Assembly: GCA_009363875.1 (NCBI GenBank)
Contig: CM018685.1
Span: 63,964,593 to 64,028,592, forward strand
Length of the DNA: 64,000 nucleotides
Origin: Mikania micrantha
Lineage: Eukaryota; Streptophyta; Magnoliopsida; Asterales; Asteraceae
Direction: 5' to 3'
Part shown: in pieces, positions 29,006 to 38,363 of the stretch
How positions within the stretch are numbered: the first letter of the stretch is position 1
Layout: every line of letters begins with the position of its first letter
Translations under genes and position numbers: made by a program
The notes under the pieces: model-generated
The model's database searches: none
Seen by the model: only the letters and a program-made list of their open reading frames with translations
Told to the model about the DNA's origin: nothing

Positions 29006-30241
29006 TTATATGGGTCCAATATCTTCATACGGATCTTGAGAATCTTGAAGTATATTTTCATCAGTAGTAGAATTTCTTGATTGAGAAGGAGAATTTTTCT
29101 TAATTTCACTAATAATTCTTTGCATCTCTTCGGGGGTTGAACAAGATTGTAATCTGATAATATAATCTTGATCTTCAAAAGTATTGAGACTTAAATTTAC
29201 AGGAGACTTGATAGATCTTTCATGTTGACTTGTTATAGACTTATAATAGTTTTGTACTGAGGAAACATTGGCTTTTTCTATTGAAAATTTGTTCCACCAT
29301 TTACTTCTGTAATGTCTTAACAGAAGAGGAGGAGAAATGTCTTGTTTTGCTTGATAATGGTACGTCCAAGAAAAAATCCAAGGAATTCGAAATATAGTCA
29401 TAAATTGGAGAGTATATTCGAAATCTGGGGTTCCTTCTTGTTTAAAATAATCTATAAACTTATTATAGGCTATAGAGATATCTTTAGGGAAAGCCTCAGG
29501 AATAATCCCTATATATTTAAACCACTTAATAAACCATCTTGGATAATTATTTGAGAATTGATCATCATAATATATGAACCAAGAATGATTAAAATTTCTA
29601 AATAATAGAGTCTTTTCCCAAGCTTCCTGATAATCATAATAATTATATTGAGGATAGGAATGAAAATTAGAAAGAGTTTTTTGAACGAATGGTTTTGATT
29701 TCCATTCTTCAAGAGTAATTACTTTTCTAATTTTTATTTTAGAATAATCAATCTTGGAGGGATTTTGAGAATTAAATATATGTTGAATATCAACTGATCC
29801 AGTATCAACAAGAATGGCTTGATAATATTCTATAGTTTTATATTCACCATCATAAAAATGACAATTTCTGGGATATAGAAAGTCTATAAGACTAAGAAAG
29901 CTATGTTGAACTTTCTCTTCTTCAATAGGTTCTAAAATCTTTACAACCTTAAAATTTGGATTTATAGAATAAAAACTAGAATCTGTAGAAGATGAAGGAT
30001 TAGAATTTTTTATAGGAGTTTTTTGGATATTAGTATTGATAATAGATTGTGGTAATATTCTTGTTTGTATTACCGAAGAATAAGGTGGTCTAAAAGATAT
30101 AGGAGCAGGAGATATTGGTCTTGATGAAAATGGAGATAATGGAGTAAATCTATTATTAATTGGTAATGGAGTTCCAAGAGAACTGGAAGAACTTGATGAT
30201 GGCTGATTGGTTAGAATAATCTTTTTAGAATCCTTACTCAT
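29006..30241 (-). CDS. EPRV2 downstream ORF, Trp/Tyr-rich protein
   Basis: This 411-aa protein is the homologue of the EPRV1 390-aa protein. It has a Ser/Pro-rich N-terminus, a conserved aromatic core (YPRNCHFYD, VITLEEWKSKPFVQKTL, SWFIYYDDQFSNNYPRWF, YRSKWWNKFSIEKAN) and an acidic tail. It differs mainly by an insertion of about 20 aa before the C-terminus (near NLSLNTFEDQDYIIRLQ). The start overlaps the polymerase stop by 4 nt. The frame is intact. The function is unknown; its position is that of the caulimovirus transactivator gene. Confidence 0.85.
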   Translation of the reverse strand: MSKDSKKIILTNQPSSSSSSSLGTPLPINNRFTPLSPFSSRPISPAPISFRPPYSSVIQTRILPQSIINTNIQKTPIKNSNPSSSTDSSFYSINPNFKVVKILEPIEEEKVQHSFLSLIDFLYPRNCHFYDGEYKTIEYYQAILVDTGSVDIQHIFNSQNPSKIDYSKIKIRKVITLEEWKSKPFVQKTLSNFHSYPQYNYYDYQEAWEKTLLFRNFNHSWFIYYDDQFSNNYPRWFIKWFKYIGIIPEAFPKDISIAYNKFIDYFKQEGTPDFEYTLQFMTIFRIPWIFSWTYHYQAKQDISPPLLLRHYRSKWWNKFSIEKANVSSVQNYYKSITSQHERSIKSPVNLSLNTFEDQDYIIRLQSCSTPEEMQRIISEIKKNSPSQSRNSTTDENILQDSQDPYEDIGPI

Positions 30242-33200
30242 ATTCCCTGTAAAAATTCTCTCGATAAAAAATCAGGTAAAGAATTACTTTCTCCTTTAAT
30301 AAATTCTATTTGGAAATCAAAATTGCTTAATAATGCTTGCCATCTTGCAAATATTTGTTTTGAAATTAAATTTTTTATATCTTTTTCTAAAATATGTTTT
30401 GCAGATAAACAATCAATTCTTAATAAAAAAGGTTTCATATATAAATCATCTTCAAATTTTTTAATACATAATACAATACTTAAAATTTCCTTTTTTATAG
30501 TTGAATAGTTCTTTTGAGTATCATTCCATGATCCTGAATAATATCTGACTAATTGTTCTTTATTATTTTCTAAAGATTGCTTTAATATTCCTCCGAATCC
30601 TAAATCACTTGCATCAGTTTCAACAATTAACTTAGCATTAGGATGTGGAATATTTAAACATGGTAATTGTTTTATTTTGGTTTTAATTTGCTTTATAATA
30701 TTTGTATGTTCCTGTGTCCATGGCTCAGGATTCTTTTTTAATCTTTTATATAAAGGTTTACATATAATTCCTAAATCCTTAAAGAAATCATGTATATAGT
30801 TCAAACATCCTAAAAATCTCTGTAATTGTTTCTTATCTTTAATTTCATCAGGAAACTTATTAGTAAATTCTAAACTTCTATCTATAGGTATAATAGTATT
30901 TTGCTTAATATTATGACCTAAAAATCTTATCTCAGTTTTAAATAGATTTATCTTAGTAGGAGATACTACTAGTCCATTCTTATGAATTATATCATAAAAT
31001 ATATTCAAATGCTTAAAATGTTGTTCTAAAGACTTAGAATAAATTAAAACATCATCAATATAAATTATTGAAAAATTTCCTATAGGAATAATTATGTCAT
31101 TCATAATATTTTGAAATTCGGAAGGAGCATTTTTTAATCCGAAGGGCATTACATTCCATTCGTAATGTCCAAAGGGAACATTAAATCCTGTTTTATATTT
31201 ATCTTCCTCAGCTATTTGGATTTGCCAAAATCCAGATTTCATATCAAACTTAGAAAATACCTTTGCTTCATATATCTTTTTTAATAAATCCCTTTTATTT
31301 GGTATAGGATATATTATCCATTCTAATACTTTATTTAAAGGTTTATAATTTATAACTAATCTTGGAGCACCTCTTTCAATTTCAGCGCTATTATTTACAT
31401 AGAATGCAGAACATGACCAAGGAGACTTAGAAGATCTAATTAAACCTTTATCTAATAAGTCTTTTATTTCTTTTTTACAATGTTCTTCTAATTCTTGATT
31501 CATATGTATAGCTTTAGATTTTGTTGGTATATCTTTTTCATTAAAATCTTTTATATATGGTAACTTTACAATATGTTGTTTTCTTTGCCAAAAGGCATTA
31601 GGAATATTTGCACAAACATTTTTTATAAATTTTTCTTCAATCTTCTTAATTTTATTAATAATTATTTTATCATTTAATTGTTCTTTTATTCTTTCATTAT
31701 TTATTTCATTTATTAAGAATTTCTTTTGTTTTTCTTTTAAATTTATAATATTTATTTGTTTAGATAAAACAGGTTCAGAAAATTCAAATATAATTTCTTT
31801 ATTTAAAACTTTAGTACTTATTCCATTACTATTTATAGTAAATGGATATAATTGAGTTATAAAAGGTGTTCCTAATATAATTTGAGAGGTTAGATTTTTT
31901 ACTAATATTAATTGGGTTTTAAAACAGTAGTTTTCTTTACATATATGAATATTTGATAGTTTATAATTTATTATAAGCCTTGAACCACTGGCAGTAGATA
32001 ATCTATATGAAGTTTTTTCATAATATTGTGTAGGTATAATTCCTTCTTGAATACAATTCATATCAGCTCCACTATCAATTAAAGCTGTTAAAGTGATTCT
32101 AAATTCATTATTAACAATTATATTTACTTTAGTATACCATTTTTGATAATTTAGTTCTTTTAATATATTAATTTCATTGGTCTCATTACCTTTAATTATT
32201 ATACTTCCGTCATTAGTTTCTTTTTCTTTTCCTTTTTCAATATTTTTAATCTGTACCGTAATTATTTTAATATCTTCTTTTATATTTTTTAATTCTTCTT
32301 GTAATTCTTGCATAGTTATAGGTTTTTCTGGTTTTTTAAATTTTTTATAAATATCTTCTAAATTATATATTTCAGTAGTATCTTCTATTGTTTCTGATTT
32401 TTTATTAAAATTTTCTTTTAATTTTTCTAAATATAATTGTTTTAAATTCAAATCTTCAGTGTTTTCTAAAAGCTTTAGTAATATTAGATTTTCTTCATTA
32501 TTTATCATATTTATAGATCCATCAATGTTACATAAACATGGACCAATGCATCCACATTCTTCATCATTATTACTACTAGTATTATCGCTCTCAGAAATAT
32601 AATTTATATCATTACTATCATAATCTGAAAATTCTTCATCACTAATTTTAGTATCTAAAATTTTATTTATTTGTTCTTTTAATTCATCTGATATATTTAA
32701 TTCATTTATCTTTCTTTTTGAATAACAATTTTTTGAGGTATGTCCTCTTTTACCACAGGTATAACAAGTTACTACTTTTCTTTTATAAAACTTTTGTTTT
32801 TTATTTTTATTATAATTTTGTTCTTCAACTTTAGGTTTTCTATTCTTATAGTTTTTTCTATAATTTTTTCCTTTTATATAATTATTTCTTTTTATATAAT
32901 TATTTTTTCTTTTTGAATTACTTGGTGTTTTTATATTTTCAAAACCATATTGTTCACAAAAATTACCTAATTCATTTCTACTACTAATACCATCTTTCTT
33001 CATTTTTTGTTTTAATTTTAAATCATTACATATTTGTAAACCTTCTTGATTTATATGATTTATTATTTGTCCATATGTCAATTCGTCATATGGTATATAA
33101 TTATTATTTTCTCTTTTAATTTTCTCTCTAACTCTTTCTGCAAATAATTTTGGTAATCCTGCAATAAATCTTTCTTTCCAATATGATTGTTTACAATCAC

Positions 33201-33696
33201 TTCTCATCATAACTTTAGATATAAAAACATCCTTATACCATCTAAAATCTTGTAATTTTCTACACGTAAGATTTAATAGTATTAAAGAACTCCTTTCTTG
33301 GTAATCTGAAGGATTTCCTATAAAATTTTTTATAATAGCGAATATAAGTGTGTTTATTATATCTGTTTCTTCAGTTTGGACTTGTATTCCATTTTCTAAT
33401 TTCACCTTTCTAGCATTTGTAATAAATTGTTTATCAAAATCTGTTACATAATTATCCCACCATCCTTTTAAATTTCCGGAAAACCCAGAAACAATCATTT
33501 TGAAAATTTGTATTTCATTATTTCCTATTTGTTTATATGCATTAGATGCCATAGTCATTTCTTGTAATATATTTAGAATTTGAAATTCAGATTGTCCGTC
33601 TATATTCCATTCATATATAGATTTACCATCATATGCAGTATAAACTCTATTACTTCCTTCTTCAATTTGTACATCAGGAGGAGTTGGTTTATAATA
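30238..33696 (-). pseudogene. EPRV2 capsid-polymerase ORF, 3' part
   Basis: The main part of the polyprotein lies downstream of the Tekay-2 insertion. It includes the capsid core (GNLKGWWDNYV), CCHC knuckle CYTCGKRGHTSKNC, protease LIDSGAD, RT YIDDVLIYS and RNase H VETDASDLGFGG. It is open from 33696 through to the stop at 30238. The ATG at 33558 is internal. Homology shows that the 5' part is at 45229-46010, on the other side of Tekay-2. Confidence 0.9.
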
Positions 33697-35834
33697 TGTG
33701 ACAATTGCAGGTAAAGATTACGTCATCAATGACGTTCACACGTTTGGTTGTTCTAGAAATCCGCGCGAAATTGATGATTGTAACTATTGCAGGTTTAAAG
33801 TATGCGAGAAATCGAGAACATAGGAGAAAACGGATCGCGAAACGGAGTTACGGATTGTCCGGAATCGAAAAACGAAGAAAAATCTCTAAGTATTGGTCGA
33901 AAGGGCTTATCGCGGTACGCGGAGGTGGGCTTGAGAGTCCTCCGCGGTACGCAATGGTTGTTAAATATCTCAGATTCCCGAAAAACTTCGCGGTACGCGA
34001 AGCCAAAATAGACTCTCCGTCGCGGTACGCGACGGATGAGGCGGTGGAACAAGTTGATCCTTTTATCAGATTTTCATGCAGATTATAATTTTATTACACT
34101 TCTCGAACTTCTTCGACCCTGCAGACGAAAAACCAAGATTTTGAAGCCTTCAAACAATCTTCTGAAGCCATTAGAAGCCACGAATCATCCCAGGGAACTT
34201 GTTTTCAAGTTCTGATCGTAGTTTTGAAGCCAGAAATCCGTCAGATTAGGTAATGATCCGTTTAAACCTTCTAGTTTGATTTTGATTGATTAGATCTTTA
34301 TTTTGAACGTAATGGCATAGTTAGGATTGTTGATTATTGCCTAGATGATGGCTAGGATTGATTATAAATGAAGAACACGAAGTTCTAACGGTTAAATCCT
34401 TGTTTTGATCCGTTGTGATGCCCGGTTTGCATGAAACCATACCCATGATTATAATGGTTTAATCCATTTGATTATAACAATGTAGGTGATTAGTTGGGTT
34501 AATCCTTGAAATGCAAGATTAAATCCAAGTGTTTCAAACTAATCACAACCATTAACATACTCATTGGAACGATTATCTGATGTTTATGATAACAGTCAGA
34601 TTAGTATGTTAAACATGGTTATTACACCTATTCTGATGCTACATTGTGATATTTCATGATATTTGGGTAATCAATAACAAGGATTTATCATTCCTAAGCC
34701 ATTAAATTATCTAGAAACTGTTACAGTATCATAATCAACAACATTAACTATCTGGTTAATCAGAGATTATTCTGATTAATCAAGAGTGTCATCAACTTTG
34801 TATTAGGAATCTAATGCAATGTAGGTTCCTACATTATCATACATTGTATGATATAATCTTAAATTAATTAAATACATAATTAATATCGAGTTGATGATTT
34901 AGTAAGCAATGTCTTTGACATTGAACGTTCAGGAAGATTTAATCAACAAACTAGAACAGAAATAACTCATTGAATATTAATAAATGCAGAATCATCTCTG
35001 TACTATCAGTTTGGTGATACTCTGCTACACCTATACTATCAGGTGAGTTTCGTACCACCCCTGTTCTTTTAATGTTGTATAAACATCGGGGTATAACTGC
35101 TAAACTTTTCTTGATCATATGATATGTGTCACTGTTATCTGCGTGATTTCATGTGATTAACTGAATTTGTGGATTTCATGGGATTGTTGCCGTTAGTATC
35201 TCTATCATGATATCAAAGTCCTCATTCTTGAACTGTATCTAGTGAACCCATGTGTGGCCGAGCAGAAAACATTGATAGTACTATCGGTTGACACCCCATT
35301 CACTGGGAGGATTGCATCTCCCCTGGTGTGAATGTTTGTTATCTGTTTCCTGAACTTCTTAATGGTGTGATAGACATTAAGATAATGAGGCAATAAGATA
35401 TTTACCGACGGGTAATATCGAGAACTGAACATATCGTCCGAAAGGAACTAGATACGGGTCCCATGGTTATCCGGAACTGTGAACATGTATTTGAACTTAA
35501 CTGTCATATCATATGATTTAACTAAATTGTATGAACTCACCAGCTTTGTGCTGATGTTTTCGAAACTAAAACTTTTGCAGGCAATCAAGGACAACGGTGA
35601 GGATGCACTCACAGCACTAGCAACAACTGTAATTAAATAAATTGTAATATGTATAAACTGTAATAATATTTGTAACCACGAACCTTGTAATGTAAGTTTT
35701 ACTGTTCGTAATCTGTGTGCTATGATGATACCGGATCAAGTAAGTCACCCCTCATGCTCTGAGACATCACCACTATGCTTCCGCTACCCTTTTGATGACA
35801 TCATTCTCAGGTGACGAGAGGTGGGGGTGTGACA
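33697..35834 (+). repeat. Tekay-2 5' LTR
   Basis: The LTR starts tgtgacaattgcagg and ends gggggtgtgaca. Near the start are four cgcggtacgc-containing hairpins (33910, 33940, 33986-34002, 34017-34035). The segment 34265-34930 resembles the middle of the Tekay-1 LTR. A donor-like tatcaggtgagtttcg lies near 35036, a partly complementary tgaactcaccagc near 35531, and an acceptor-like acttttgcag ends at 35580. The 127-codon open frame is not supported as a gene. Confidence 0.95.
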
Positions 35835-35837
35835 GGG

Positions 35838-35855
35838 TGGTATCAGAGCCACAGG
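35838..35855 (+). other. Tekay-2 primer-binding site (tRNA-iMet)
   Basis: TGGTATCAGAGCCA begins 3 nt after the 5' LTR. Confidence 0.9.
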
Positions 35856-36186
35856 TTATAGAGAATTAGGTTGACTTAGAAACCTAGACTATAACCATAG
35901 GTTCGTATAGTAACACAGAGAGCACCGAACATTAATATTGAACAAAACTTGTTTTGAATTAAACCAGGATAATCAGGTGGTACAAATTCCAGTTATGAGT
36001 GGCCAGCATAACTGAAATTTGCAACACGTGTGCATTCTAGTTTGATTTAATTCAAGCAAAACACTAACAATTCTAAAGACTAATAGTTGCTTTGAGATAA
36101 GAAGAGATATCATATCATGTTTGTATTGAATATTATTATTCAATGTTTATTTCATGATACTGATCTAGAACTTTGTTTATTCAGCA

Positions 36187-37008
36187 ATGGCGAACCCGGG
36201 AGAAAACTATATTTACCAGAGATTCCCTTACATCATCCTTGACGACACACCCAGTGATAGCTCGGGATCGAGCTCGGGTGCAGTACCATCTCATGCGTCT
36301 TCTGTATCATCTCAGGTGGGACCACAGCTATCAGCTACACCACCCGGATCTCCTTTTGTACCACCACTACCGCCCGGATCTCCGTTCATACCACCACCAC
36401 CACCGGGATCCCCACCGGTGCACAGTCCACCCCACTCACCGCTGGCCGACGCTTCGGCCATGAGGAGGCAGAGCTCCTCACCACACAGAGCCCCGGCATG
36501 GGACGGGCTCAGGCGTATGCGGGGCCAGGCCCGCAAGACTACGGGACTACCTCCACGACGCCCCATGGCTCCACGTGACGAGCCAGCACCAGTACACGAG
36601 GTGGGAGAATCCTCCCACCAGGCTGAGCTTCGGGCTCAGGTACAGCAGGTATCTCAGGACCTGCTGGGCCTCCGACAGGATTTGCAGCAGCACCATGCCA
36701 CGATGGAGGACACCCGTAATACGGTGTTGGAGATTCTCGCGTCTCACCTGGCTCTTATGGACCATGTGACTACTCAGGGTGCGGACACCCTAGCCTGGAG
36801 GGCGACCATTGAGGATCGCCTTCGGAGGACTTGGTGGAGGGAAATGATTGCTGCATGTAAGCAGCAGGTGGCAGCCTTTGGGGAAAGGCTGCAGGGACTG
36901 ATCTGGACGCTCGGTACGCTGAGCACCGAGGCTAGACTTATCTGGTTAGCTATAGTACTCGCTACTATAGCTATAGTGTTAGCCTGTTTACCGTATTTCT
37001 TACGGTAA
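36187..37008 (+). CDS. Tekay-2 additional ORF: Pro-rich, coiled-coil, C-terminal membrane segment
   Basis: This 273-aa ORF is in sense orientation upstream of gag. Residues 20-95 are Ser/Pro-rich with repeated PPGSPF units. Residues 100-130 are basic. About 140-200 is a Gln/Leu-rich, probable coiled coil (ELRAQVQQVSQDLLGLRQD). The extreme C-terminus is a hydrophobic segment (LIWLAIVLATIAIVLACLPY) followed by FLR, which looks like a tail anchor. There is no signal peptide. It is noticeably more GC-rich than its surroundings. No known family was recognised; upstream ORFs of unknown function occur in Tat/Ogre Ty3 elements, but an extra ORF is not usual for Tekay. The stop codon lies within a splice donor (CG/GTAAGT at 37004/37005), so a spliced form could fuse it to Gag. 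Confidence 0.7.
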   Translation: MANPGENYIYQRFPYIILDDTPSDSSGSSSGAVPSHASSVSSQVGPQLSATPPGSPFVPPLPPGSPFIPPPPPGSPPVHSPPHSPLADASAMRRQSSSPHRAPAWDGLRRMRGQARKTTGLPPRRPMAPRDEPAPVHEVGESSHQAELRAQVQQVSQDLLGLRQDLQQHHATMEDTRNTVLEILASHLALMDHVTTQGADTLAWRATIEDRLRRTWWREMIAACKQQVAAFGERLQGLIWTLGTLSTEARLIWLAIVLATIAIVLACLPYFLR

Positions 37009-38359
37009 GTCAGATCAGTTGACCCACATTTTTGGGATTTTCATTGTACATCTCATAGACGGATAGGTTGTTTGTATGGATGTATTATGAGGGCACTCTT
37101 TGTATCATAAACTTTATGGTTTTATAATAACAGTGTTGTTTTAATCAAACGTTTGTTTCTGTATATCTGTTGTATGTTATGTGAACACTATATCCAAATC
37201 AGTATGAGAACGTATCTAAGAACATATCAGTATGAGAACATATCTATGAACATATCAGTATGAGAACATATCTATGAACATATCAGTATGAGAACATATC
37301 TATGAACATATCAGTATGAGAACGTATCTATGAACATATCAGTATGAGAACGTATCTAACTGAAAACATATTGCGCTGATATACAGTACGAGAGCCATAC
37401 TGTATGCGAATATGTCAAACTAAAAATATATATATTGTGCGAAAATACAGTACGAGAGCAATACTGTATGCAAATATATCTAACTGAAAATATATTGCGC
37501 TGATATACAGTACGAGAGCCATACTGTATGCGAATATATTTAACTAAAAACATATATTGCGCGAAAATACAGTACGAGAGCCATACTGTATGCGGATATA
37601 TTAACTAAAGTACAGTACGAGAGCCATACTGTACGAGAACATATCTAAACGAGAACGTATCTGTAATGTGAACGAGAACATATCTAAACGAGAACGTATC
37701 TGTAATGTGAACGAGAACATATCTAAACAAGAACGTATCTGTAATGTGAACGAGAACATATCTAAACGAGAACGTATCTGTAATGTGAACGAGAACATAT
37801 CAGTAACTAAAGTATAGTACGAGAGCCATACTATACGAGAACATATCAGTTACTAAAAGTACAGTACGAGAGCCATACTGTACGAGAACATATCTAAACG
37901 AGAACGTATCTGTAATGTGAACGAGAACATATCTGAACGAGAACGTATCTGTAATGTGAACAAGAACATATCTAATGAGAACATATCTGTAACTAAAGTA
38001 CAGTACGAGAGCCATACTGTACGAGAACAAGTGAACATATTTGTTGTTGTGTGAGAACATATCCTAGTCCTGTATGAACATATCTCTAAAAACATGTATT
38101 GCGAGGCAATGAGTTGGGTTATACTCTACACATGTTTTGAAATAACAGGACTAAGTATAACTACGAATATCTGAATGACTAGTGTGAACTGAGAACGTAT
38201 CTGGATCTTTTCAATGTAGTTATACTTGAATACTTAAATGATCACGTTTCAACATGAAATTATCAGCATGTCTGAACATGGTTGAGTTATGTGATTAAAA
38301 AAAAAGGGTTATATCTTTAATATTCTTGAACTGACCTGAGTTTGTCTGCATGTGAGCAG
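37005..38359 (+). other. Candidate intron between Tekay-2 extra ORF and gag
   Basis: The donor gtaagt is at 37005-37010. The acceptor gcag ends at 38359, with a branch-like ctgac at 38331-38335, 25 nt upstream. Removing these 1355 nt would join the extra ORF (after 37004) in frame to Arg-Thr and then the gag ATG at 38364. The segment is AT-rich and holds the tandem array. This is inference from consensus sites only. Confidence 0.4.
37195..38075 (+). repeat. Tekay-2 tandem array with palindromic units
   Basis: Two intermixed unit types occur. One is gaacatatctatgaacatat-like direct repeats of about 28-38 bp. The other is acagtacgagagccatactg palindromes, about eight copies from 37386 to 38020, whose arms (tacagta/tactgta, up to 8 bp) flank a 9-nt loop with gagagc. 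Long minus-strand open frames here are translations of the repeat and not genes. The array lies between the extra ORF and gag. Confidence 0.85.
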
Positions 38360-38363
38360 AACT

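Noticed and set aside
33705..34088. 127-codon open frame in both Tekay-2 LTRs
   Set aside because: It lies in the LTR over the GC-rich hairpins, has no recognisable domain, and is duplicated only because the LTRs are identical.
36312..36566. Gly-rich antisense frame opposite the Tekay-2 extra ORF
   Set aside because: It is the complement of the proline/serine-rich sense frame in a GC-rich stretch, which readily leaves an open antisense frame.
37195..38075. CRISPR-like array
   Set aside because: Repeats are irregular, the spacers are not unique sequences, and the context is a eukaryotic retrotransposon.
37356..38095. Several minus-strand frames with repeated MFSFTLQIRS-like units
   Set aside because: These are translations of the hairpin tandem array; their repeat period comes from the DNA repeat, not a protein family.
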